This document shows, piece after piece, positions 35,832-45,359 of a stretch of 64,000 nucleotides of DNA. Location: the NCBI GenBank assembly GCA_035578175.1, contig JAQMRL010000006.1:52862001-52926000 (forward strand). Direction: 5' to 3'. The position numbers and the translations under genes are program-made. The notes beneath the pieces were generated by a model. It was not told where the DNA came from. It saw only the letters and a list, made by a program, of their open reading frames with translations, and searched no databases. This DNA comes from Catonia carolina. Lineage: Eukaryota; Arthropoda; Insecta; Hemiptera; Achilidae. The first letter of the stretch is position 1; each line of letters opens with the position of its first letter.

Positions 35832-36772
35832 TGTAGCGAGATAAAAATATATGGCTGTATTTAAAGTAATAAATTAATTTATAATGTCAAAAAATAAAAA
35901 CTAATGTAACGGATGTAATTAGTATTTGTCAAGTTGGGCGTTTGTCGGGAATAAACCGACATCGTAACCGTCAATTCTCAAATAAATTTATTGATTGTTG
36001 AAAGTAAACTTTTAATATAATTGAACACGTGCAGAAACAGTGACTGTATCAAAGTACTTGTGCCGAGGGAACGGTTGAAATAACAGAAGAATATGATTGG
36101 TCAAGAAATTTGAATTCTGAAAGATGATTGGATATTGTAAATTTAAAAATAGTTTCAAGGTGAAGTTTAAAACGACGCTTCTTTAAGAATAAAAGCGGGA
36201 GGACAGTCTCACTTCAGCAATCCTGTAAGTAGGATGTGTGTGTGCTCAGGACAGATAAATTTAACAATGTGCTTAATAGTATAATACAGTAATGAAATGA
36301 CTTTCAGTTAATTAATCAGTGAAACTAGAACGTCTTGTGTTAAAAGATACTTACAAATACAACGAATAATGAAATATTAACAACCAACAAATGATTTAAC
36401 TACATATTACCAACTTTCATGGATCTACGCAATTTCAAAACTATAGCCAGGTATTTCACATAAATAATATTCTGTACAGAATTTAACTAAAAGACTGAAT
36501 TCAATTTAAAGCGCTATTTACTTTTCATTTTGTAAAAACATAATTCTAAATGTATTATTTGTAACTCCTGTGTGTGTAAAAATCATTATTATTTTAGATA
36601 TAATTAAACTTGTATTTCATGTATAAATGTGTTTCGTTTTATTAGTCAACATCTTTCTATACAATGAAAATAGTCGGGGTAACGGTCCTACACCTATAAC
36701 AAATCTTTTATTAAATAAATATTACTTCAAATTTGTCATACCCTTGTGGGGAATATAAAATATAGCACTTCA
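35832..36772 (+). repeat. 5' LTR of the gypsy-type element (941 bp)
   Basis: The LTR begins TGTAGCGAG and ends CACTTCA. It is preceded by TACT (35828-35831), and the matching TACT follows the downstream LTR (44731-44734), a 4-bp target duplication as expected for this group. Inside are a TATA-like AATAAAAG at 36188-36195, an initiator-like TCACTT about 20 bp downstream, and AATAAA at 36714-36719. Four bases after the LTR a TGG-initial primer-binding-like sequence begins (36777). Confidence 0.8.
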
Positions 36773-36776
36773 AATT

Positions 36777-36794
36777 TGGCATCCGCTTGTGGTG
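36777..36794 (+). promoter_or_regulatory. Primer-binding-site-like sequence
   Basis: It reads TGGCATCCGCTTGTGGTG, starting with TGG four bases after the LTR end, as expected for priming by a tRNA 3' end. The tRNA was not identified. A similar sequence sits just inside the LTR end (36725-36754 versus 36768-36797), forming an imperfect 30-bp direct repeat. Confidence 0.5.
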
Positions 36795-36864
36795 ACTAGT
36801 AATTGTATAGAAAGGGTTGAATAAATATAAATTTAAATTGTAAAAATAACTAAAATAATTAGAA

Positions 36865-38709
36865 ATGCCGCGAATGTTAAGATCAAATAGAAATAAAATG
36901 GGTCATGTTGGAGAATTACAAACTGGGTTAGTTGGAGGTAGTGATAACACTTTAACCGTAGATGCAAGTAATAGTAGTGAAATAAATGTAAACCAGGAAA
37001 ATGAAATTTTGAATAATAGTAGTGTGGATGAAGAATTGATACCTACAGAAAACATTGATAATAATAATGATAATATAGAAAATATAAGGGGAATATTTGA
37101 TTCAGATAGTGAAGTAGATGAGGTTAATGATATATATAGAGAAAATAGGGGGTTAGGTGGTAGTAATGTTAGTATTAATAACAATATAAATAATCCAAAT
37201 GTAGTAGGGGTAGAAGTAATGCAACAACTTATTTTAAATTTAACTAATGTAATCCAAGAAACACAGAAAGAAAGTAAAGATTTTAGAAATGAATTTGGTA
37301 AAAAATTTGATAAATTAGATAGCAAAATGTTAGAACAGTCGAAGGAAATAAAAGAACAGAATAAAAATTTAAAGAAAGAATTAGTTAGCAGTTTAGAAAA
37401 TAAAATGGACGAGCAAGCAAAAAGTTTAAGAAAAGAGATTAGGGCTATTAGGGAAGAGGTGAAACATGATACTTTAAAATTAATTGAGAAATTTAAATCA
37501 GAAATGATAAAAGATGTTGATTGTAAAATTAAAGGTAACGAAAATGAGGTTGATTTATTAAGAGGTGTTGTTGAAAGTCAGAATATTAGAATAGACGAAG
37601 GTTTTAAAACAAATGAAGTTAAAGTTAATAAAGTTAATTTGAAAGTAGATAAAGTAATTTGTGATGTAAATACAAACAAGAAAGGATTGTCCGATGTAAA
37701 AAATAGGTTGTTAGAACAGAATAAGCTTATTGGAGAGGTGAATGACAATGTTGAAAAGTTAAAATCAGATTTTAGCGAGTATGTAGAGCACGGAGTTTAT
37801 GATGGTCAAAATAATAGTAATAATAATAATAACTGTAATATAAAAATAAAATTTTCTAACAGAAACCCAATGGAATTTATTAGTTCACTAAAGTACGAGA
37901 TTAAAAATAACGAAATAAAGAAATGGAAAACAATTAAAAGTGTAATAAATGAGAGTTTGATGTGTGATTTATGGGGTTCAACTTGGTGGATGTATGTTAG
38001 GGATACAATTGATAACTTGGAGGAATTTATTGGTAAATTTAAGGAGAAATTTTGGAGTGACAGTGTGCAGGCAGAAGTAAGGCAGAATTTGCAATTTGGG
38101 AAATTTAATCCTAATAAAAACATTAAAATGTCAATTTACTTAATGAATAAACTTAACAAAGCCAAATATTTAGAACCTAAATTGTCGGAAGGTGAATTAA
38201 TCAAACTAGTGTGTAGACATTTTAATAATAGTGTTGTTAGGGCAAAAACCATTGGATGTATTTCAGATGTAGAAAATTTTGTTAAATTATTGGACGAAAT
38301 GGAAGGTTCTGGGATTGGGAGAGAACAGGAGAGTGAAGTAGGTGGGAATAATCGTTTTAGAGATAGTGAACAGGGAAATTTCAGTAGAAAACAAGAATTT
38401 GGTATGGGTAATTATAACAATAGAAATAATAATAATAATAATTTTAGAAATGTGAACAATAATTACAGAAGTAGATTTCAAAACCAGGGTAGAGATAATT
38501 TTAATAATTATAACAGTAATCGGGATAATTTCGGCAGGGGACAGGAAAATAATAGATTTAATTATAATAGGGAGAATAATAGGAATGAAAGCGATAATTT
38601 CAGAGGTAGATTCGATAATGACAGAAAATTTGATAAAAAACCAGAGAATAAAGTAAATTCTATATTAGTTGAAGCAGAGGTACATAATGAACAAGGGAAT
38701 TTAAACTAA
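36865..38709 (+). CDS. Ty3/gypsy-type retrotransposon gag protein
   Basis: An intact 614-aa ORF starts 92 bp after the 5' LTR. Order: an acidic, Asn/Ser-rich N terminus (1-105), a long heptad-rich coiled coil (about 110-275, many E/K/L/I), a gag-like core (about 325-470, with SLKYEIKNN, STWWMYVRDTI and QAEVRQNLQFGKFNP) typical of retrotransposon capsids, and a tail (490-600) of Asn-rich and Arg/Gly-containing segments. No CCHC zinc knuckle is visible; the basic N/R-rich tail may bind RNA instead. The stop is TAA at 38707-38709, directly after the heptamer TTTAAAC (38700-38706), so pol is probably made by -1 frameshifting. The product would assemble particles that package the element RNA. No stop or frame break was seen, which fits a young copy. 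Confidence 0.85.
   Translation: MPRMLRSNRNKMGHVGELQTGLVGGSDNTLTVDASNSSEINVNQENEILNNSSVDEELIPTENIDNNNDNIENIRGIFDSDSEVDEVNDIYRENRGLGGSNVSINNNINNPNVVGVEVMQQLILNLTNVIQETQKESKDFRNEFGKKFDKLDSKMLEQSKEIKEQNKNLKKELVSSLENKMDEQAKSLRKEIRAIREEVKHDTLKLIEKFKSEMIKDVDCKIKGNENEVDLLRGVVESQNIRIDEGFKTNEVKVNKVNLKVDKVICDVNTNKKGLSDVKNRLLEQNKLIGEVNDNVEKLKSDFSEYVEHGVYDGQNNSNNNNNCNIKIKFSNRNPMEFISSLKYEIKNNEIKKWKTIKSVINESLMCDLWGSTWWMYVRDTIDNLEEFIGKFKEKFWSDSVQAEVRQNLQFGKFNPNKNIKMSIYLMNKLNKAKYLEPKLSEGELIKLVCRHFNNSVVRAKTIGCISDVENFVKLLDEMEGSGIGREQESEVGGNNRFRDSEQGNFSRKQEFGMGNYNNRNNNNNNFRNVNNNYRSRFQNQGRDNFNNYNSNRDNFGRGQENNRFNYNRENNRNESDNFRGRFDNDRKFDKKPENKVNSILVEAEVHNEQGNLN
38700..38706 (+). promoter_or_regulatory. -1 ribosomal frameshift slippery site between gag and pol
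   Basis: In the gag frame the codons read AAT TTA AAC TAA. The heptamer T TTA AAC is the classical X XXY YYZ slippery sequence, and slipping back one base enters the open pol frame (CTA AGT AAG GGT GTG...). The gag stop follows immediately. A downstream pseudoknot was not assessed. Confidence 0.75.
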
Positions 38710-38726
38710 GTAAGGGTGTGCGAAAA

Positions 38727-41700
38727 ATGGAGGCTGTAGTTGAAAATTTATCCTGTACATCTGAAAAAAGTGAAGGGTTTAACGGAAATAAAAATAATAT
38801 TATTAAATTTGAGAATAAGAGTATAAACAAAAAACGTAATATTGAATTTGAAAGTGTAAATTTAAGTGAAAATGAAATAATGGTGATAGAAAGTGAGGGA
38901 GAAGATGATAAACTTGTTAATTTTATATTTAATAACAATTTGGCTGAAGAATTATTGGAGGAAGAAAAACTGGTTAGTGAAAGGGAAGAAGAAGGTAGAA
39001 AAAGTATTCAATTAGTTGAAATTAAGGTAGAAATAAAGGGTGAAATTGCTAATATATTATGTGATACAGGAAGTCAAATCAGTGCAGTAAACCAAGAATT
39101 TTTAGTAGAGTTAGAAAATAAAGTTAATGAAAAATTTTCTAAATTGCCAGTTAAAGATATTACGATAATCACAGCCGCGGGTAGAAGGAAGTCAGGTATA
39201 AATAAGCAAGTTATTATTACATTTAAGATTGGGGATACTGAATTTTATCACACATTTTTCATTATTAAAAATCTTAATACTTTTATTTTGTTAGGTTGCG
39301 ATTTTTTGTGTAAAAACCAGGTCAAATTAGATTTTAAAAATAACCTATTTTCAATAAAAAATATAAGCGTAAAATTTTCTGAAAATAAAAACACTATTTT
39401 AAAAAGTTGTAGTTTACAGACAGTAGATGAAGGTCAGATAAGAGATGACTTATGGAGTAAACAAATACAATGTGTCAAAAACATTTTAAGAAAAGGCATG
39501 GATAGCGGTGAGGGTGAAATTGAAATGATAAAAGTGTTTACTAACAACCAGGATATTTTTTCTGATAAACCTGGCCTTATAAAAAATTATTATTGTAAGT
39601 TGAATATTGATCAGAAGATTATAGTAAATAAAAAATCATATCCAGTTCCGTTTGCATATCGGAATGCAGCTCAAATTGAAATAAATAAATTAATGTCAGA
39701 AGACATCTTAGAATATAGTGATTCTGAGTTCACTAACCCACTTGTTATTGTTAAAAAACCATCTGGTGAATTAAGAATTTGTTTGGATGCAAGGAATTTA
39801 AATAAATCTATAATCTCAGACTGTACTCAGCCTGAACCAATGGAAAACATATTAATGCGTTTATATGGTGTTAAATACATAAGTTCGTTTGATCTGACGA
39901 GTGGTTTTCTGCAGGTTTTGTTGCATCCAGAGAGTAGAAAGCATGTTTCTTTTTTGTTTAATGGTCGAAATTACTGTTACAAACGACTACCATTTGGATT
40001 AAAGTGTTCTGTGGGTGAATTTATTAAAGCACTCAATTTTGTTTTAGGACCTGAAGTATTAGATTTTGTTCTGATTTACATTGATGATGTTATAATTTGT
40101 TCAAATGATTTAAAAACACATGTTAAAAGGTTAAGTTTATTTTTTGAAAGGTTGCGTAAATTTAATGTATCATTAAAATTAAAAAAGAGCGAATTTTTGG
40201 CTGAAAAAATCAAGTATTTAGGGTATGTAGTTAGCACAGAAGGGATTAGTATAGATCCAGAACGTATCAAAACCATTCAGGAATACAAGGCACCGAGAAG
40301 TTTAAAGGAATTGCAAGCATTTTTGGGATGTGTAAATTTTTTCCGTAAGTTCCACCACAATTATTCTGAATTAACAAGTGTGTTTGCAGATATTTTAAGT
40401 AAGAAGAATAAGTTTATTTGGAGTGAAAAACATGAGAAGGCTTTTAATGAGATAAAATGTAGATTTTTAAACTGTGTAATGCTTAAACATCCTGATTTCA
40501 GTAAAAAATTCTATTTAGGTTGTGATGCTAATAAATTCAGTTTGGGGGCTGTGTTGTACCAGGTTGATGAGTTTGGAGATCAGCGAGTCATATGTTTTGT
40601 TAGCCGTAAACTTAATTCCCATGAATTAAGATATTCTACTACTGAAAAAGAGCTCCTGGGAATTTTATTTGCTTGTAGTAAATTGAGAACGTATTTGTTG
40701 GGAAATTCAGTTGTTGTTAGAACTGACCATGAAGCTTTAATTTTTATGTCATCGTGTAAGATAAATAATGGAAGGATTTTAAGGTGGATATTATATCTGC
40801 AAGAGTATAATTTAAAATGGGAGTTTGTTAAAGGAAAGGAAAACATTGTACCAGATTTTTTATCACGAATTAATGAGAAGGAGTTTATTGAAAATGAGAA
40901 TGTAGGATATAAAATATTTTTATTTAAAGTAGAAAGTAAACCGCTTAGTAAAGTTTTTAATAATTTGAAAAAAGAACAAGAAAATTGTGAATATTGTAAT
41001 AAAATAATAAACAGCTTAGAGTCAGGTAGAGTCGAATTTGTAAAAAATTATGTAGTTTATAATAAAATCTTATTTCATCGCAAAGCATGCGATCAAAAAT
41101 TTAAAATTGTAATACCAATTAGTAAGCGTGTAGAAATAATTAAATTGTACCATGAAGAAATGGGACATACTGGAGTATTGAAAACTATTTATAATATTTC
41201 AGAAAATTGTAGTGTTAAAAGTTTAAGAAAATTAGTCAAACAAATAATTAAAAAATGTGATTTATGTCAGCGTGTAAAGATAAATAATTGTAATATGAGA
41301 GGGTTATGCGTAACCGATGTACCGAATAAAAAACTACAAAAAGTATACTGTGATTTGTTCGGTCCAATGCCGAGGAGTTACTTGGGATTGGAATATGTTT
41401 TTATAATGGTGTGTGGATTTACTAAATTTGTTAAATTATACCCTATCAGGAAGGGGAATGCACGTACTGTGTTAAATAAAGCTAAATGTTTTATCAAGGA
41501 AGTTGGGAAACCAGAGTGTATTATCAGTGATCATGGTAAACAGTTTGCAGGTGCAGTTTGGCAAAAAGGATTATCAGATTTAGGGGTTAAGTGTGGAATG
41601 GTATCAATTTTTCACCCAAGAGGTAACATTTCGGAGAGATATCTTCAACAGCTTGGAACTTTGCTTAGAATCTTTTTAACTGGTAAACGCCACGTTGAGT

Positions 41701-42158
41701 GGTACAAGTATGTTAAGTTTATTGAAAATCTAATTAATTATAATGTAAACATTACCATTAATCAGAGACCAGTTGAGGTAATGTTTGGTAAAAAAGTAAT
41801 TGATGTCGCATGTCAGAAAATACATTTTCCTGGTATAATAAATAAAAATGTAAATTTAGATTTGGACCTAATAAATAAAAATGTTTTACAGAAATTAGAA
41901 GAAGTGGCGATTAAAAGACAAAAATATAGCGAAAATAAAGTAGGAAAAATAAAATTTAATGTAGGTGATCAAGTTTTACTTAGAAATTTTGAATTATCCA
42001 ATAAAAGTAAGAAATATAGCAGAAAGTGTACCCACAGGTTCAGAGGTCCATTTGATGTTGTAAAAGTAGTGGAAAATAAAAATATTCTATTGTTAAAAAA
42101 CAATAAAAATAATTTGTTCTATGTGAATCGTTTAATTTGTAAAATATATTATAAGTAA
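38727..42158 (+). CDS. Ty3/gypsy-type pol: protease, RT, RNase H, integrase
   Basis: This is an intact pol frame in the -1 phase relative to gag. It is open upstream across the gag stop, back through the TTTAAAC heptamer, so it is probably translated as Gag-Pol; the first ATG is at 38727. Counting residues from the in-frame GTG at 38718: aspartic protease LCDTGSQIS (DTG at 116-118); reverse transcriptase with SFDLTSGFLQV and YIDDV (454-458); RNase H with GCDANKFSLGAVL (Asp near 603) and later RTDHEAL; integrase with an HHCC zinc finger (YHEEMGHTG near 811 and CDLCQ near 848); and a DDE core with Asp near 879 (CDLFG), Asp 938 (ISDHGKQF) and Glu 973 (GNISERY). The RT-RNaseH-integrase order is that of Ty3/gypsy, not copia. 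No env-like ORF follows. All key residues seen are present, so the copy could be active. Confidence 0.9.
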   Translation: MEAVVENLSCTSEKSEGFNGNKNNIIKFENKSINKKRNIEFESVNLSENEIMVIESEGEDDKLVNFIFNNNLAEELLEEEKLVSEREEEGRKSIQLVEIKVEIKGEIANILCDTGSQISAVNQEFLVELENKVNEKFSKLPVKDITIITAAGRRKSGINKQVIITFKIGDTEFYHTFFIIKNLNTFILLGCDFLCKNQVKLDFKNNLFSIKNISVKFSENKNTILKSCSLQTVDEGQIRDDLWSKQIQCVKNILRKGMDSGEGEIEMIKVFTNNQDIFSDKPGLIKNYYCKLNIDQKIIVNKKSYPVPFAYRNAAQIEINKLMSEDILEYSDSEFTNPLVIVKKPSGELRICLDARNLNKSIISDCTQPEPMENILMRLYGVKYISSFDLTSGFLQVLLHPESRKHVSFLFNGRNYCYKRLPFGLKCSVGEFIKALNFVLGPEVLDFVLIYIDDVIICSNDLKTHVKRLSLFFERLRKFNVSLKLKKSEFLAEKIKYLGYVVSTEGISIDPERIKTIQEYKAPRSLKELQAFLGCVNFFRKFHHNYSELTSVFADILSKKNKFIWSEKHEKAFNEIKCRFLNCVMLKHPDFSKKFYLGCDANKFSLGAVLYQVDEFGDQRVICFVSRKLNSHELRYSTTEKELLGILFACSKLRTYLLGNSVVVRTDHEALIFMSSCKINNGRILRWILYLQEYNLKWEFVKGKENIVPDFLSRINEKEFIENENVGYKIFLFKVESKPLSKVFNNLKKEQENCEYCNKIINSLESGRVEFVKNYVVYNKILFHRKACDQKFKIVIPISKRVEIIKLYHEEMGHTGVLKTIYNISENCSVKSLRKLVKQIIKKCDLCQRVKINNCNMRGLCVTDVPNKKLQKVYCDLFGPMPRSYLGLEYVFIMVCGFTKFVKLYPIRKGNARTVLNKAKCFIKEVGKPECIISDHGKQFAGAVWQKGLSDLGVKCGMVSIFHPRGNISERYLQQLGTLLRIFLTGKRHVEWYKYVKFIENLINYNVNITINQRPVEVMFGKKVIDVACQKIHFPGIINKNVNLDLDLINKNVLQKLEEVAIKRQKYSENKVGKIKFNVGDQVLLRNFELSNKSKKYSRKCTHRFRGPFDVVKVVENKNILLLKNNKNNLFYVNRLICKIYYK

Positions 42159-42530
42159 AATCATGTAGTATAAACTGTATTTAGAAATTAGATTAATTTA
42201 GTAAAAGTAAAATAATAAATAAAACAAATAGTTTAGTAGGAAATAGTTATAATTATATCGAGAATAGAACTGCTAAGAAATTGATATATCAAAATAGTAT
42301 TGTTTAAAAAATTAAGAGTGAATTGTCAAAATGTAACAGGCGAACGATTAGGTCAATAACATTTGAAAGGAAATAAAATCATATGGTAAAATTGAATTGT
42401 GTAAAAGCTAAAAATAAAGTCAAGGATTTCTTAGAAAAAAGGTTATGGTAAAAGGATAGAAATATTAATTTTGTTTTGACCGTGAGACGACGAAATAACC
42501 TTTCTAACCTTCTAAATAACCTTTCTAACG
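42159..42530 (+). other. Region after pol, truncated 3' end of the gypsy element
   Basis: AT-rich non-coding sequence. No clear polypurine tract adjoins an LTR. Near its end the motif CTAACCTTTCT recurs (about 42496-42545) and runs into the duplicated arm at 42531, so this is probably a rearrangement junction formed at microhomology. Confidence 0.5.
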
Positions 42531-43789
42531 AGCTAACCTTTCTATTAAATAATAACCCACCGGGTTGGTCTAGAGGTAAAGTTGTCACCGCGAGTAACCT
42601 GTTTAATAGCTGCTTTTCGGAGACGAAGGTTCCTGGTTCAAATCCTAGTAAAGGTAGTTACTTTTATACGGATTTAAATAACAGACAGTGGTTACCGGTG
42701 TACTTTAATGGTTGAAGTTCAATTAACTGTACTCTCTTAAAAATGGTCGACTTGAGTCTGTAAAAGACTACACGTCATACAGTTATCATCCTCAACTCAT
42801 CAACATGGAGTTGTTTAGTGTACTTAATATGCATTCTATTACTATTAATAACGAAATAAACTACGGTGAAATCTTTAACGAAATATTTTTAACGCACTTA
42901 TACATAGGCTACTATAAAGTAATTTTTAAAAAATTTAATTTTCTTTTAAACTAACACTGAACTTCTTTTTTTGTAGCAGCAACATTTCTCATTCTTTTTA
43001 GTAACAATTCTTCAGCATCGCTAAATTTAGGCTGTTTTTGTTTGTATCATAGCATTGCAGATTCTAGGACAGAAAAGGTCTCTGTATGAATATATTTTTT
43101 TCATCGATGGAGGTTCGGATAACTGATGTTCGGGTAATCGACGCTCATGTGCATGTTGTGTAGAGTAGTGGGGAATTAAAAATTTTATTCAAGCTTCAAT
43201 TTTTTTCTTTTTTATTACTTTTTTTCTGTTGAAATTTTAAGTTTCCAAATATGGTTTCTTGAGCATTGTTTAAAGTTTTCGTAGATTACTATAACTTACA
43301 CAAGTGGATAAGAATATTTATGTGTACAATACTTGTTTGAATGTCTTTAACAACGTAACAAGTGTATCACCTTTACAGGTAGAATAACAGAGAGAAACGA
43401 ACAATGTGTATAATTCAATTAAACTGAATATCAAATTGATTCAAACTAGTAGATAGATTAATGCAATGTCACGTATGTAACAACAACAATTGCTTATAAA
43501 ATTATGCTATAAAAACCGTCAACTATTTTGGCGTACACTGAACTATACGACGAACCAGAACTGTAATACGTCGTACGTTTTGATGTGAGAGGTTTGTTTA
43601 GACACAAAAAATAACATTTATTTAATTTTCCATCAATACCACGGTTACTTTACTAGACGGTAAGGATCATCAACAATATTCACAATGACAAGCCCCGCCC
43701 TCTGACGTCACTGGTCCCCAACGACAGCCGACGCACGATGCGTACGGTGTCGGTCTGTGTTTACTAGTCTTAATACGGTCTGTAATACT
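42531..43789 (+). repeat. Second copy of the sequence flanking the 5' LTR (1259 bp)
   Basis: It matches 34573-35831 at the constant offset of 7958, again with no difference seen. It includes a SINE B copy (about 42555-42833) and GC-rich promoter-like sequence near 43690-43760. Because it is flanking DNA rather than LTR, its presence on both sides of pol cannot come from retrotransposition alone. Confidence 0.8.
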
Positions 43790-44730
43790 TGTAGCGAGAT
43801 AAAAATATATGGCTGTATTTAAAGTAATAAATTAATTTATAATGTCAAAAAATAAAAACTAATGTAACGGATGTAATTAGTATTTGTCAAGTTGGGCGTT
43901 TGTCGGGAATAAACCGACATCGTAACCGTCAATTCTCAAATAAATTTATTGATTGTTGAAAGTAAACTTTTAATATAATTGAACACGTGCAGAAACAGTG
44001 ACTGTATCAAAGTACTTGTGCCGAGGGAACGGTTGAAATAACAGAAGAATATGATTGGTCAAGAAATTTGAATTCTGAAAGATGATTGGATATTGTAAAT
44101 TTAAAAATAGTTTCAAGGTGAAGTTTAAAACGACGCTTCTTTAAGAATAAAAGCGGGAGGACAGTCTCACTTCAGCAATCCTGTAAGTAGGATGTGTGTG
44201 TGCTCAGGACAGATAAATTTAACAATGTGCTTAATAGTATAATACAGTAATGAAATGACTTTCAGTTAATTAATCAGTGAAACTAGAACGTCTTGTGTTA
44301 AAAGATACTTACAAATACAACGAATAATGAAATATTAACAACCAACAAATGATTTAACTACATATTACCAACTTTCATGGATCTACGCAATTTCAAAACT
44401 ATAGCCAGGTATTTCACATAAATAATATTCTGTACAGAATTTAACTAAAAGACTGAATTCAATTTAAAGCGCTATTTACTTTTCATTTTGTAAAAACATA
44501 ATTCTAAATGTATTATTTGTAACTCCTGTGTGTGTAAAAATCATTATTATTTTAGATATAATTAAACTTGTATTTCATGTATAAATGTGTTTCGTTTTAT
44601 TAGTCAACATCTTTCTATACAATGAAAATAGTCGGGGTAACGGTCCTACACCTATAACAAATCTTTTATTAAATAAATATTACTTCAAATTTGTCATACC
44701 CTTGTGGGGAATATAAAATATAGCACTTCA
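43790..44730 (+). repeat. Second LTR copy of the gypsy-type element (941 bp)
   Basis: It aligns with 35832-36772 at a constant offset of 7958, with no difference in the lines I compared. It ends in CACTTCA followed by the TACT target copy. It is not preceded by a polypurine tract. Instead the 1259 bp before it repeat the sequence before the 5' LTR, so it looks like a solo LTR in its original site rather than a normal 3' LTR next to pol. Confidence 0.75.
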
Positions 44731-44751
44731 TACTGTACTACTCTTTAATAA

Positions 44752-45330
44752 TGGTGTGTTTTGCGATGCCGGGTGTTCTAATCACGATAGACACCAAAAG
44801 CAGTTGGGCATTATAGTTTCACCGTTTTCCAAAGGCCATTGAAGCTAGATTGAAGTGGATAAAGGCTTGCAAGCGGGCCGATTCATTTTCTGCTGATAGT
44901 GGTCGCGTGTTCAGTACATTTCGACGAATTGAATTATGTACGAGATTTAAAGTCCGAGTTGCTACATCTTCCATTAAAACGTGTCTTTAAGACGAATTCA
45001 GTCCCACATTTAAATTTGCCGATTTGTAATACCGTTCTACATCCGGTAAACCTAACTTGTAGTGAACGTAAAAATCGAGCACAGAAACGATATGTTTGAA
45101 AGGAAGTTTACGATATTTTAAACTGATCATCCAATTACAATACAGGCAGTTCACAAAATGAAGGAATAGCCGTACAGGAAGGTAGGCCTAGTTTTAATGA
45201 AGAATCGCCAAATTTGAATGTTGCGCAGTCAGAGGAAACATTATCTTAAAACGTGAAAACGCCGAATATAAAGAAACTTCAGGCCGAAAACGAAGAATTT
45301 TTAAAGTTAAAATCGATTTCCCATGTAAAC
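44752..45330 (+). pseudogene. THAP-domain protein relic (P-element-like)
   Basis: Conceptual reading starts just after the LTR insertion site and shows a THAP zinc-finger pattern in broken frames. An N-terminal C-x4-C pair (DAGCSNHDR after FC) is followed, after a frame break, by IEARLKWIKACKRADSF, and after another by CSVHFDELNYVRDLKSELL and a tail VPHLNLP. These match the C2CH THAP signature (C...C...W...C..HF) and its C-terminal Pro. A later stretch (about 45255-45320, KKLQAENEEFLKLKS) looks like the coiled coil that often follows. THAP domains occur in P-element transposases and host transcription factors; the inverted arms favour a transposon. At least two frameshifts make it non-functional. 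The gypsy element sits between this ORF and its left arm. Confidence 0.6.
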
Positions 45331-45359
45331 ATACCTAAACAGCTATGTTTGTAAAAACA

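Noticed and set aside
34573..36772. A 2.2-kb LTR starting at the SINE B
   Set aside because: The matching block does not start with TG and its start continues into the left composite arm. The TACT target copies place the true LTR at 35832-36772.
36903..38938. Several minus-strand open frames opposite gag and pol
   Set aside because: They are low-complexity shadows of the AT-rich gag and pol coding sequence; no domain or conserved motif.
42332..44730. An LTR starting at TGTAACAGG (42332)
   Set aside because: No copy of 42332-42530 exists at the 5' end and no target duplication fits.
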